Assembly (NCBI GenBank): GCA_018364635.1
Contig: JAGZLR010000021.1
Span: 1-35,539, forward strand
Direction: 5' to 3'
DNA from: Clostridiales bacterium
GTDB lineage: Bacteria > Bacillota > Clostridia > Lachnospirales > Anaerotignaceae
Length of the DNA stretch: 35,539 nt
Under the pieces are notes generated by a model, which was not told where the DNA came from, made no database searches, and was given only the letters and a program-made list of their open reading frames with translations. Both the position numbers and the translations under genes were made by a program. Of this stretch, positions 14,566 to 24,086 are shown one piece after another; position 1 is the stretch's first letter; each line of letters opens with the position of its first letter.

Positions 14566-17514
14566 TTATACAAACTCACAATCCCATACACCTACAGGGT
14601 TATCTTGAAACACTTCTTTTAAACGCATATGAACATCTTCTTTTGTAACCCCTTTTTTTAGAATGACTTGAAGAAATCCGCCACCACCGGCACCACACAC
14701 CATACGTCCATCTATAAGGTGATCAATCGAAGCAAATATTTGTTCAATTAGAGTATTGGTACTTCCGATATCTATCTTTTTGCTTAATTCCCAATGATAT
14801 TCTAGCAGTTTTGCAAACTCATTGATTTTTCCGCGCTCTAATTCAAACTTCATTAAAACAGCGACTTTTTGGATTTCGTTTAGAGCGAAAAGGCTGTCAG
14901 GTTCATTTCCTATATAGCGACCTATCACATCTCTTAAAAGGTTGCGAGCAAGGCGTCTTTGCCCAGTATAAATAAGGCAGAATCTTTCGTTTAGTTCTTG
15001 CTTCGTTTCTTTAGGAAGTTCTACATGTTCGACTTTCAACTTTTGTTGAAGACCTGGCATACTTGTAATGTATTTGATTCCATTTGACAGGCCTCCCACT
15101 TGATCTTGCCAACCGCCACCAGTGGACATAATTTGCTCCATAATTAATACATGAGTATAGAGATCATCTTCTTCATGCGAAATTCCCATGAATTCAAATA
15201 TGGCCTTGACACAGGCGGCCGACAAAATAGAAGAAGTTCCAAGTCCGCTTCCTTTTGGAACATTAGTGACCTCCGAGTGCATTTCAAATCCTCCGCCTAA
15301 TCGTGATAGGATTTGCTTTAAATTGCCCCCCTCCTTTGGAATAATTCCACAAGCTAATAGACAAGCCTTCTGTAATGCAAATGGATCGTACGGATCTCCT
15401 GTTTTTTGCAGCGGTTCGATGGTATCGAATTCTCCGTGAACATCCATGTCACGACTGTCAAATATAATTTTATTTTCTTCAATTTTTACCAAGATTACTT
15501 CTACAGGATATTCCCCATTTAGTGTGATTGCAGCGTTTAGAACAGTGCCCCCTATTTCGCAGCAGATTGGTGGGGTATCACTCCACCCCCCGCCCCAGTT
15601 TACTCGAAGAGGCAATTTTACAGTATGCGTATCTTTTGTAATTTTACAGATTTCATTGAATTTTAATCCTTTCATAGAGGCTTGGAGTATGGTATTAGAG
15701 ATTTGCTGAAAACAATCTCTAATATAAGTGTCTTTTTCTTTTCTAGACAAAGCAGTGCCTACATAGTACTGTAAGCGGATAGATTCTGAAAACGAAGCTT
15801 TGGAAAGGCGTCTGTTTAGCCATTCTTTTTGAACTTTTGTTAATGTGTTTAATGGTGGGAGATCTTTTGGTGTTCTCTGAGCGGAAATTTCTTTTGTAAT
15901 TTCATCCATTCGTACTAATTCTTGCATTCGTTGATTCCAAGCAATAATTGCGTTAGCATCAGCATCGTGGAAACCAGAATATAATGATTTCTTGCTAGAA
16001 CTTTTCCATGAATTTAAGTTGCCAGACTCACCATGTAAGAGTGCAAATAAATTCAATGCGGAACTAACTGCTTCTTTGATAGAATCACATTCAGGATAAA
16101 AGTTTGCCATCCATAAAGTATGGTTTTTGGTATCCCACAATTCGGATTCCTGTACGTCAAGCGTTTTCTGTACCTCTGAAAGTTCCCTGCCAAAAAGCTT
16201 TGTTTCCTTAGGATTATCGTGAATATCATAAATACGACATACAAATTTTCCGTTTTTTTGTTTTAGTCCGTGCAACACCACATTATCTGGAACGGTTTCA
16301 TCGTGAATATCTATGTAAGATAGCAGTACGTTGTTTCCTATAGTGGCTTGTCTGTGGACAAAGGATACCTCTAAGTAACAGTTTGCTCCAATTGTAGCAT
16401 GACTAGACAGTACACTATTGTATCCAGCAGTCTCTCCCTGAATACTGCTGTTTATTCTTGGACGCCATGATAATGCGTCATAAGCATGTACACCAGTACT
16501 CATAAGAGAAAGAATTTCTGTCGTTGTTCCGAAGTGAATGAATTTGGCAGGAGCAAGACGTAGCAGTTTCATTCGATATGGACGAAGTTTTTCCCATACA
16601 ATTGTACGTGCTTCTTGGAGTTCTGCACAAAATTCACCTTCTGGTTTTTCTGTATAAAATCTTTCTAGTGTAGAATCTTCTGCAAGAGGATATAAAAAGT
16701 CTCCATATAAAGAGAGGCGGACAGTATTGTTTACATACTTTTTGTATTTCTCTTGTGTATCAATCAAAGAGTATAATTGCTCTAATAACTCTGGTGAAAA
16801 AATGATAGCACCTGTGTCAATATCTACGCAATTATTTTCATTTACCGCCCCCATTTTTGTTAATGTTTCTACTGTTTGTTTGTGCAAAAATTTACGTACA
16901 TGCCCTTTTTCACCATTTAAAAACACACCATGATTTTTTCCGGTTTCAACTTGTTCTTTAAAGGATATTGCGGCTGCACCTTTCCCAGAAAAATCAATTT
17001 GTAATGGGTTGAATAAAAGGAGAACATCGCCAGATAATAATAGCATGCCCTCTCTTATTCGAGGTGGAACAGAAGCCATTGCAATGATAAATTCGTCAAA
17101 AAGGGTAGAAGAGCGACCATTAGGAAGCTTATGTGGGACAGGACTAAATAGTTTCCCTAAAGCAGAATATGTTGGAACCCTTTTGCTATCTCCACCAGAA
17201 TGTATAACTAAAGTACGAATTCCATCGAAACGTCCTTCTCTTTCGTAGATGTATTTTAGTACAGAAAGTGTTGCTCCACCTGAACCAACACGCACGCCAC
17301 CCTCATCTGGAATGACAGCAAAGTGTGTTCTAGACGGAAGGAAATCTTTTCGTTCTTCAATTTGTTTGTAGTATCCTTCGGCCTGATTATCATCAGAAGC
17401 TGTTAAAATGATATAATCCCATACAGGAAATGTTTCAGATGTGATAGAGCGATTATAATCATCCCATGTATCCTGATAAGATTGCGATAGAAATAACGAT
17501 GTTAAATTATCCAT
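14566..17514 (-). CDS. fkp: Bifunctional L-fucokinase / fucose-1-phosphate guanylyltransferase
   Basis: A 982-residue protein that would phosphorylate free L-fucose and convert it to GDP-L-fucose (salvage route, as in Bacteroides Fkp). The N-terminal half is the guanylyltransferase: GGVRVGSGGATLSVLKYIYE and VIHSGGDSKRVPTYSALGKL near residue 105, then a left-handed-helix-like repeat region. From about residue 635 it is a GHMP kinase: VNWGGGWSDTPP, the ATP loop PKGSGLGTSSILSAA (about 756) and CGAGGGGFLQV (about 941). ATG 17514 is chosen because GGAGG precedes it; an in-frame ATG four codons upstream overlaps that site. It is convergent with the operon and flanked by IS66 debris. No obvious fucosyltransferase is adjacent. 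Confidence 0.88.
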   Translation of the reverse strand: MDNLTSLFLSQSYQDTWDDYNRSITSETFPVWDYIILTASDDNQAEGYYKQIEERKDFLPSRTHFAVIPDEGGVRVGSGGATLSVLKYIYEREGRFDGIRTLVIHSGGDSKRVPTYSALGKLFSPVPHKLPNGRSSTLFDEFIIAMASVPPRIREGMLLLSGDVLLLFNPLQIDFSGKGAAAISFKEQVETGKNHGVFLNGEKGHVRKFLHKQTVETLTKMGAVNENNCVDIDTGAIIFSPELLEQLYSLIDTQEKYKKYVNNTVRLSLYGDFLYPLAEDSTLERFYTEKPEGEFCAELQEARTIVWEKLRPYRMKLLRLAPAKFIHFGTTTEILSLMSTGVHAYDALSWRPRINSSIQGETAGYNSVLSSHATIGANCYLEVSFVHRQATIGNNVLLSYIDIHDETVPDNVVLHGLKQKNGKFVCRIYDIHDNPKETKLFGRELSEVQKTLDVQESELWDTKNHTLWMANFYPECDSIKEAVSSALNLFALLHGESGNLNSWKSSSKKSLYSGFHDADANAIIAWNQRMQELVRMDEITKEISAQRTPKDLPPLNTLTKVQKEWLNRRLSKASFSESIRLQYYVGTALSRKEKDTYIRDCFQQISNTILQASMKGLKFNEICKITKDTHTVKLPLRVNWGGGWSDTPPICCEIGGTVLNAAITLNGEYPVEVILVKIEENKIIFDSRDMDVHGEFDTIEPLQKTGDPYDPFALQKACLLACGIIPKEGGNLKQILSRLGGGFEMHSEVTNVPKGSGLGTSSILSAACVKAIFEFMGISHEEDDLYTHVLIMEQIMSTGGGWQDQVGGLSNGIKYITSMPGLQQKLKVEHVELPKETKQELNERFCLIYTGQRRLARNLLRDVIGRYIGNEPDSLFALNEIQKVAVLMKFELERGKINEFAKLLEYHWELSKKIDIGSTNTLIEQIFASIDHLIDGRMVCGAGGGGFLQVILKKGVTKEDVHMRLKEVFQDNPVGVWDCEFV

Positions 17515-17873
17515 AATAACCTCCATTGAGTTCTTAAAGTAATATGTACTATTGTATCAAGTTGCTGGCGTAACGGCTAGCCCTAGATACATGAAATTTT
17601 TATTTTTTTAAATCTTTACAAAAAAAGTAACAGTATAGATATTATATTGTTGAGATACCCCTATTGCAACTACACGACAAACGCATGAATGAATAAATTA
17701 TGAGCACTCCGTCTGGATTTTTGGTATAATCAAAGAAAAAAGGATGGTTTTTTTGTGAAAGCAATTTTAGACTATGCAAGTACAGTGTAAGAGTTTAAAT
17801 TTTAGGAGTTGGTAGAAAAATATCCAGCTACTTTTCAGTAACCAGAGTACTTTGACAATTCACATATGATTAG
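17515..17873. other. Intergenic region between fkp and the IS66 remnant
   Basis: This AT-rich stretch of about 360 bp should hold the fkp promoter on the minus strand; TTGATA with loose -10 candidates occurs near 17560-17530 but is not convincing. On the plus strand, 17755-17880 holds a short frame starting MKAILDYASTV that is interrupted by three stops, possibly gene debris I cannot identify. No RNA gene was recognised. Confidence 0.4.
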
Positions 17874-19305
17874 TTATTGATTCGAGCTTGCTGCTCGGCG
17901 TTCAATCTCAGTTTTTACAGCCTCATTCCATGATGCAAGAAGTTGCAATTCCTCATCACTCATACTATGATTTGGCATTTTTTCGAGAAGATAGGTTAGA
18001 TAGTGATAGAAGTTTACTCCATTTGTTTTTGCCATCTCTACCATTGTATATACGATGGCACTGGTCTAGGCTCCGTTTGGTGTATCACAAAAACAGCCAA
18101 TTTTTCCGGCCAACAGTAAATGGACGGATTGCATGTTCACTGAGATTATTCGAAAAGCTGCATCTTCCATCTTTCAGATAGGTTGTGAGGTAGGCACATC
18201 GATTTTGGATGTATGTCACTGCCTTCTCCATTCTGGATCCTCGAATCGGAGTTTGTTTATCAAGCCACGACAAAAAGCCTTCTGCTATCGGCTGTTCTCT
18301 TTCAAGACGAGCCTTTTTGATAGCATCGAAGGATGAGCACTTTGCCTTAATGACATCTTCTAGATGGAAGAGCTGATTGATATACATCATGCCTTGCACG
18401 GAAGGTTGTGTATAATCAAACTGTTTTCTTTTCGGGATTGCATCTGGCAGGTATCTCCTGATATGCGCCCAGCACGCTGTCCGTTTTGCGTCGGGCACTT
18501 TATTGTATCCGCTGTAACCATCGAACATCAGATAGCCCTTGAATCCCTGAAGGAATTCTACTGCATTGTCTCTGGCACGGGTCGGTGAATACTTATAGAG
18601 GATGATTGGCACACCACCATCTTCTCCGCTGCGGAAAGGCCACATGTAAGATTTCGTCTGGGCACGGCGACCTTCCTCATGCAGGATTTGAAGGGGCGTT
18701 TCATCCGCCATTGCAAAGCTCTTTTCTAGAAGTTTCCTGTGAAAGTATTCATATATTGGACGGAAAAATGCCTCGGAATTGCGGATTACCCAGTTTGCCA
18801 TAGTTGTACGTGTGATTGTAGCGCCATACTATTTCCAGTCTTTTTCCTGACGACAGTATGGAAGACTGTTACAGAACTTCTAGTACATGACCCATGCAAT
18901 CGTACTAGGAGATGCCATGCCATAAAGCATATGAGGATTTCCATCTTTTCCTTTTTTATAAATGGAATATCCTGTTTACTGCATTTTGGACAGCTGTAAT
19001 TAAGGCTATAGATTTCAACCACTTTCAGCTTTGCAGGAATAAAGACCAGCTTACGGCGAACAAACTCTTCACCGATTTGAACCAATGGTGTATTACAGAC
19101 AGAGCAAACTTTATCTTCGTCTGGAAGATCAAGATATTTCTTTGTTACCGGAATCCCCTTGAAACGCCCGGCATCCGTTGCTCTGTTTTTTCTTTTTTTA
19201 GACACTTCTGCAGAAAGTGTAGCTGCTAGTTCTTCTGCTTCCGCAGCTGCAGGACCCTGTTCCCGTTCTGCTTTGTTAAAAAGATTTAATTGTCCCGGAA
19301 AAGGT
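17874..19305 (-). pseudogene. IS66-family transposase, degraded
   Basis: The remains of an IS66 TnpC-like transposase, read from high to low coordinates. In order: an N-terminal linker (QLNLFNKAEREQ), the zinc-finger domain (CSVCNTPLVQIG then YSCPKCSKQDIPF), a frameshift near 18930, and ASPSTIAWVMY followed by an in-frame TAG. A second TAG follows CRQEKDWK. The DDE core MANWVIRNSEAFFRPIYEYF is at 18801 downward, with MADETPLQILHEEGRRAQTK and MFDGYSGYN. The SNNLSEHAIRPFTVGRKNW block is followed by another frameshift near 18083 and a TAG. The C-terminal element ends VEMAKTNGVNFYHYL...ASSNQ at 17874. The two TAGs in the first half replace Gln expected in the family. It cannot make a full product. 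No partner tnpA/tnpB genes were seen. Confidence 0.85.
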
Positions 19306-19648
19306 CAATCGGATATTGAACAATGAAGTATGAAAGCATTCTGAATTTGTACTTTAAAGCGTTGGAGTGAGGCGAATGATGTGGTATGATTTAAGCACTA
19401 CAATTCATATCATATCCGACTGTCGGAAAGGCAGTTTATCATATGTTTTAAGATACTTTATGCTTTGCTCCAACTTCGATTGGTTTCTAATCAATTTTGG
19501 ATTTGTAAAAAAATAAATTTATTTGATTCAAAGATATGATATATATAAAATATGAAAAAATAATATCTCAAATTGCTTTTATTAAAACAGGTTTGGAATA
19601 TTTAGTTATGATAAGTATGTAATTGTATGAAACTATTAAATATGTAAG
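19306..19648. other. Intergenic region upstream of the phosphocholine operon
   Basis: AT-rich sequence between the IS66 remnant and the lic-type operon. It contains a small GC hairpin (CCGA-CTG-TCGG near 19428-19438) and the sequence upstream of the promoter at 19649. I see no gene, RNA or riboswitch fold in it. Confidence 0.4.
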
Positions 19649-19677
19649 TTGCATTAATATGAAAAATATGTTATCGT
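19649..19677 (+). promoter_or_regulatory. Promoter of the phosphocholine operon
   Basis: TTGCAT (19649-19654), a 17-bp spacer and TATCGT (19672-19677) form a reasonable vegetative promoter. Transcription would begin near 19684, leaving a leader of about 30 nt with an excellent AGGAGG site before ATG 19714. The short leader argues against a riboswitch. Confidence 0.5.
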
Positions 19678-19713
19678 ATCATTATGTTCGCGAAAATTAA
19701 TAGGAGGATATAC

Positions 19714-21471
19714 ATGAACGTACAAGAATATAATTTAATGAACTGCATAATGGAGCAGACATATATAAATCAAAGAATTTTATCAGAAATTACAGGACAT
19801 TCTTTGGGAAAAGTAAATAGTTCGTTAAAAAAACTTACAGAGTTAGGGTATATAGATGAAAAAATGCAATGCACTTCAAAGGCATATGAAGAATTAAAAG
19901 AAAAAAAACCAGAAAATGCAATTATACTTGCTGCTGGATTCGGAATGAGAATGGTACCAATTAATGTGGAAGTACCAAAAGGGATTTTGGAAATTAAGGG
20001 GGAACCATTGATTGAAAGACTTATTAAGCAGTTGCACGAGGTGGGGATTTTTAAAATTGACATTGTAGTCGGATTTATGAAAGAGCAGTATGAATATTTA
20101 ATCGATAAGTATGATGTGACTTTGGTGTATAACAGGGATTATATGACAAAAAATAATCTTCATTCACTAAAAAAAGTGATTGATAAGATTGGAAACACAT
20201 ATATTCTTCCTTGTGATTTGTGGTGTTTTCAGAATCCATTCTCGAATAAGGAATGGTATTCCTGGTATATGGTCAGTGATAAAGAGAGCGAAGAAAGCAA
20301 TGTTCGGATTAATCGCAAAAAAGAGATTGTAGAAACGAAACGAAACGAAATGGGAAATCAGATGCTTGGGATTTCTTATGTTTTAAAAGAAGATGCAGCT
20401 TTTCTAAGACAAAATCTATTACATCTTTCAAATGTGAGAGAATACACACATGCTTTTTGGGAAGAGGCAGTTATGAAAGATGGCAAGATGATATTAAAAC
20501 CAAGGGAAGTTTCTCAAAATTTGGTATATGAAATTAATACATTAGAGGAACTGAGAGAGCTTGATGAAGAGTCTAACCAATTAAATTCGGAGATTATATC
20601 GCTGATTTCAGAAGTACTTTTATGTGAGACGAAAGAGATCATAGAGATAAAAGCACTGAAAAAGGGGATGACGAATCGATCATTTGAGTTTACCTGTCGA
20701 GGAGAGCATTATATTATGCGGGTTCCGGGAGAAGGGACAGATAAAATGATTAATCGTAAAAATGAATACAGTGTTTATAAAGCATTAAACGGAACCAATA
20801 TTTCAGATCCTGTTTGTTATATTTCTCCTGAAACAGGATACAAAATTACAAAATTTTTAGATGAAGCAAGAGTATGTGATCCATATGTGGAAGAGGATGT
20901 AAAAAAATGTATGAAGAAGCTGCGACAGTTTCATGAATATAATCTTCAGGTGGAACATGAATTTAATCTTTTTCATCAGATAGAATATTACGAATCTCTG
21001 AGAAATGAAACAAAGTCGGTCTATAGAGATTATGAAGAGACAAAGCAAAAAATGTATGAATTGAAGGAATACATTGACAAATCACCAAAAAAAATTGCAC
21101 TTACTCATATTGATGCAGTACCTGACAATTTTTTATTTACAGGAGATGAAATTCGCTTGATTGATTGGGAATATGCAGGAATGCAGGATGTACATGTAGA
21201 TATTGCTATGTTTGCAATCTATGCCATGTATGACAGAGAACATGTGGAAAAACTGATTGATTATTATTTCGACGGTGAGTGTGACCGAACAACACGAATT
21301 AAGATTTATGCTTATATTGCTGTTTGTGGATTTTTGTGGAGTAACTGGTGTGAATACAAAAGTATTTGCGGAGTGGAATTTGGAGAATATTCTCTGAGAC
21401 AGTATCGATACGCAAAAGACTATTATAAGATTGTTAAGGAAAAACTTGACGGAGGAAAAAAGGATGTATAA
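19714..21471 (+). CDS. wHTH - LicC-like cytidylyltransferase - LicA-like choline kinase fusion
   Basis: A 585-residue three-part protein. Residues 1-60 resemble a winged-helix module (NLMNCIMEQTYINQRILSE; HSLGKVNSSLKKLTELGYI). From residue 69 there is a LicC-type nucleotidyltransferase (AIILAAGFGMRMVPI, VPKGILEIKGEPLIERLIKQ, NNLHSLKKVIDK, then YEINTLEELREL, the LicC-like end). From about residue 310 to 575 there is a choline kinase/aminoglycoside phosphotransferase fold, with MTNRSFEF, catalytic THIDAVPDN (H465-D467-N472) and LIDWEYAG (metal Asp484). It would phosphorylate choline and activate it with CTP. ATG 19714 is chosen for its AGGAGG site; an in-frame ATG at 19684 coincides with the predicted transcript start. 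It overlaps the next gene by 8 bp. Confidence 0.85.
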   Translation: MNVQEYNLMNCIMEQTYINQRILSEITGHSLGKVNSSLKKLTELGYIDEKMQCTSKAYEELKEKKPENAIILAAGFGMRMVPINVEVPKGILEIKGEPLIERLIKQLHEVGIFKIDIVVGFMKEQYEYLIDKYDVTLVYNRDYMTKNNLHSLKKVIDKIGNTYILPCDLWCFQNPFSNKEWYSWYMVSDKESEESNVRINRKKEIVETKRNEMGNQMLGISYVLKEDAAFLRQNLLHLSNVREYTHAFWEEAVMKDGKMILKPREVSQNLVYEINTLEELRELDEESNQLNSEIISLISEVLLCETKEIIEIKALKKGMTNRSFEFTCRGEHYIMRVPGEGTDKMINRKNEYSVYKALNGTNISDPVCYISPETGYKITKFLDEARVCDPYVEEDVKKCMKKLRQFHEYNLQVEHEFNLFHQIEYYESLRNETKSVYRDYEETKQKMYELKEYIDKSPKKIALTHIDAVPDNFLFTGDEIRLIDWEYAGMQDVHVDIAMFAIYAMYDREHVEKLIDYYFDGECDRTTRIKIYAYIAVCGFLWSNWCEYKSICGVEFGEYSLRQYRYAKDYYKIVKEKLDGGKKDV

Positions 21472-22192
21472 AGTAAAGCGTGCGATTATTATGGCAGCAG
21501 GGATCGGGAAAAGAATGCAGCCAGTGACATTAAGCACACCGAAACCTTTAGTAAAGATTAATGGGGTGCGAATGATTGACACCGTGATTCATGGACTTTT
21601 GAAAAATGGAATATCAGAAATTTATGTTGTCGTGGGATATTTAAAAGAACAATTCGTTATTTTGGAGCAAGAGTATCCACAGGTTAAGTTGATTGAAAAT
21701 CCATATTATGCTACGTATAATAATATTTCGTCACTTTATGTGGCGAGAGAACATTTAGCAGATGTAATTATTTTAGACGGCGATCAGATTATTTATAATC
21801 CTTCTATTCTATCACCAGAATTTACACGTTCTGGATACAATGCGATTTGGACAGATGACGAGACGGACGAATGGCTGATGAATGTGGAGGATGGAATTGT
21901 AAAGTCTTGTAGTCGAGATGGAGGAAAATCCGGATGGCAACTTTATAGTATTTCTCGATGGAATGCTGAAGACGGGGAAAAATTAAAAAAACATTTGGAA
22001 ATAGAATTTGAACAGAAAGAAAATCGACAGATATACTGGGACGATGTGGCAATGTTCTGCTATCCAAAGGAGTATGAACTTGGCATTCGAGAAATGCAAG
22101 TAGGAGATATTATAGAAGTAGATAATTTATCAGAACTTGCAGAATTAGATAATAGTTATGAGAAATATTTAGGAGGAGACAAAAATGAATAA
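21464..22192 (+). CDS. licC: CTP:phosphocholine cytidylyltransferase (LicC-like)
   Basis: A 242-residue single-domain nucleotidyltransferase. The CTP-binding loop is AIIMAAGIGKRMQPVTL, followed by TPKPLVKINGVRMIDTV. IYVVVGYLKEQF and YNNISSLYVAREHL match the pneumococcal LicC pattern closely. VIILDGDQIIY contains a metal-binding Asp and IYWDDVAMFC the second. The C-terminal QVGDIIEVDNLSELAELD is LicC-like. It would convert phosphocholine and CTP to CDP-choline. ATG 21464 follows GGAGG and overlaps the fusion gene's stop by 8 bp, so translation is probably coupled. A second LicC domain already exists in the fusion protein, so the two may act on different substrates. Confidence 0.85.
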   Translation: MYKVKRAIIMAAGIGKRMQPVTLSTPKPLVKINGVRMIDTVIHGLLKNGISEIYVVVGYLKEQFVILEQEYPQVKLIENPYYATYNNISSLYVAREHLADVIILDGDQIIYNPSILSPEFTRSGYNAIWTDDETDEWLMNVEDGIVKSCSRDGGKSGWQLYSISRWNAEDGEKLKKHLEIEFEQKENRQIYWDDVAMFCYPKEYELGIREMQVGDIIEVDNLSELAELDNSYEKYLGGDKNE

Positions 22193-23690
22193 AAAACAAA
22201 TTGACTGGACAATTACGTTACTCCCATTAGGAATTGTAGTTGCGTTGAGCATCTTATTCTTTTTTATGCCAGAGCAATCCAATGCAGTGCTGAGTCAAAT
22301 CCGTTTCTTTTTTGGTGATACGTTTGGCACCTATTATTTACTCATAGGACTAGGGATTTTCCTTCTTTCTCTTTATATTGCAATGTCTAAATATGGAAAC
22401 ATTGTATTAGGAAAAAAAGATGAAAAACCGAAATATTCTTTCTTTGTATGGGGAAGTATGATGTTTACATGTGGTCTTGCGGCAGATATTCTGTTTTATT
22501 CTTTTTCCGAATGGGTAATGTATGCATCTGATCCACATATAGCTGAGTTGGGAAGTATGGACGAATGGGCTGGTGTATTTCCGATGTTTCATTGGAGCTT
22601 TATTCCATGGGGGTTTTATCTTGTTTTAGCAGCAGCATTTGGATTTATGCTACATGTAAGAAAAAGAGAACGTCAAAAATATTCAGAGGCATGTCGCCCT
22701 CTTCTTGGAAAGCATACGGATGGTGTTGCAGGAAAGATTATAGATCTTTTGGCTGTGTTTGCACTTCTTGCGGGAACAGCAACTACATTTAGTGTTGCGA
22801 CTCCTTTGATGGCAACTGTTGTAGGAGAATTGTTTCATATTGAAATCAGTCGTACAGTCGTTACAATTATTATTTTGCTTTTAACGTGCTTTGTTTATAC
22901 ATATTCTCTTTTGCATGGATTTAAAGGGATTAGCTTTTTGGCAAAAGCCTGTATTTATTTGTTTTTTGGCTTGTTGGCATTCGTACTTTTGTTTGGCGGA
23001 GAGACGAAATATATTATTGAATCTGGATTTTCCTCCTTTGGAAAAATGATTGGAAACTTTGTAGAATTGTCTACTTTTACGGATCCTCAAAGAACGACAT
23101 CCTTTCCGCAGAGCTGGACAATATACTATTGGGCATATTGGATGGTTTGGTGTGTTGCAGCTCCATTTTTCATTGGAAGTATTTCGCGTGGAAGAACAAT
23201 TCGTCAGACTATTTTAGGCGGATATGGATTTGGTGTTGGATCGACATTGATCAGCTTTGTGATTCTTGGAAACTATTCTATGGGATTACAGACATCCGGT
23301 GTAGCAGATTTTCTTGCGCAGTATAATGCAGACGGAGACGTGTATGGAATGATTATTTCTGTCATCAAAACACTCCCTTGTGCACCGCTGGTTTTAATTT
23401 TGTTATTGATCACAATGATTGCATTTTATGCTACTTCCTTTGATTCGATTGCGCTGACTGCATCTTGCTATAGTTATAAGCGCTTGGGAGAAAATGAAAA
23501 ACCGAGCTGGATGGTTCAATTAATGTGGTGTATTTTGTTGATCGTGCTTCCGATAGGGCTGGTGTTTTCGGAAACTTCAATGAGTAACTTACAGTCTGTG
23601 AGCATTATTGCAGCCTTTCCAATAGGAATTGTTATTGTAATGATTGCAGTTAGTTTTATAAAAGATGCAGGAAAATATTTAAAAGAATAA
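22185..23690 (+). CDS. BCCT-family choline/betaine transporter
   Basis: A 501-residue membrane protein with about 12 hydrophobic segments. The family signature is visible: WTIYYWAYWMVWCVAAPFFI with the Trp/Tyr cage, followed by GSISRGRTIRQTILGG. Earlier, MTCGLAADILFYSFSEW-type and GWWFHWSFIPWGFY-type blocks also fit (FHWSFIPWGFYLVLA is present). Family members import choline, betaine or carnitine, driven by Na+ or H+ gradients or by exchange. Here the gene follows licC with an 8-bp overlap and an AGGAGG site, taking the place held by LicB in Haemophilus. Choline is therefore the likely substrate. No strong terminator was found directly after it. Confidence 0.88.
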   Translation: MNKKQIDWTITLLPLGIVVALSILFFFMPEQSNAVLSQIRFFFGDTFGTYYLLIGLGIFLLSLYIAMSKYGNIVLGKKDEKPKYSFFVWGSMMFTCGLAADILFYSFSEWVMYASDPHIAELGSMDEWAGVFPMFHWSFIPWGFYLVLAAAFGFMLHVRKRERQKYSEACRPLLGKHTDGVAGKIIDLLAVFALLAGTATTFSVATPLMATVVGELFHIEISRTVVTIIILLLTCFVYTYSLLHGFKGISFLAKACIYLFFGLLAFVLLFGGETKYIIESGFSSFGKMIGNFVELSTFTDPQRTTSFPQSWTIYYWAYWMVWCVAAPFFIGSISRGRTIRQTILGGYGFGVGSTLISFVILGNYSMGLQTSGVADFLAQYNADGDVYGMIISVIKTLPCAPLVLILLLITMIAFYATSFDSIALTASCYSYKRLGENEKPSWMVQLMWCILLIVLPIGLVFSETSMSNLQSVSIIAAFPIGIVIVMIAVSFIKDAGKYLKE

Positions 23691-23789
23691 TGAAAAATTA
23701 GTAGTTTTTCAACATAAAAAATAACATTAGTCATATGGGTGTCAATCTGTTATTATTCTATAGAATTCCTCTGCATATGGAGAAGTCAA

Positions 23790-24044
23790 ATGCGAAGAAA
23801 ACAACGTTTAAAGGAACTCACAATTAGAAACAATTTTATGTTTGGTGGAGTGATGATAGATTAAGGTTGCTGTAAGGGATTTTTACAAAGAGTTTTGGAA
23901 ATACCGATTGAGTGGAGAGCGTTGTACAGAACTTTCAATATTTCTGAAGTGTATGAAGGAATACTTTATGATTTTTGAAGAGATGTGGAAAGAAGAACAT
24001 GTGGCTGAACATGAAGAAAGGCTTGCAGAGAAAATAAAAATCTA
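23790..24044 (+). pseudogene. Remnant of a PD-(D/E)XK (Rpn-like) nuclease-family transposase
   Basis: The frame from ATG 23790 reads RLKELTIRNNFMFGGVMID, stop, then GCCKGFLQRVLEIPIE. This is the recognisable N-terminus of the Rpn/PD-(D/E)XK nuclease family transposases (usual form LTIKNDFMFGAVM...CRxxLExVLxxxI). After further damage another frame gives MWKEEHVAEHEERLAEKIKI and a stop at 24044, resembling the charged tail of these proteins. Most of the middle is deleted. It marks an old mobile-element insertion after the lic operon. Confidence 0.6.
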
Positions 24045-24045
24045 A

Positions 24046-24086
24046 TTACCCACAGTTTCAGCTATTCTTGCTGAGATTGTGGGTAA
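24046..24086. terminator. Long hairpin, possible terminator
   Basis: TTACCCACAGTTTCAGC (24046-24062) pairs with GCTGAGATTGTGGGTAA (24070-24086) over 17 bp, allowing two G-U pairs, around a 7-nt loop. There is no strong U-tract on either side. It could terminate transcripts leaving the lic operon or be an end structure of the decayed mobile element. Confidence 0.5.

Noticed and set aside
15188..15709. Open frames on the plus strand opposite the fkp gene
   Set aside because: They are antisense to well-supported fkp motifs, lack ribosome sites and have no recognisable protein features.
17755..17880. Plus-strand frame starting GTG 17755 (MKAILDYASTV)
   Set aside because: It is interrupted by three stop codons within 40 codons and I cannot match it to any family; at most gene debris.
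18133..19229. Plus-strand open frames opposite the IS66 remnant
   Set aside because: They are shadows of the decayed transposase on the other strand.
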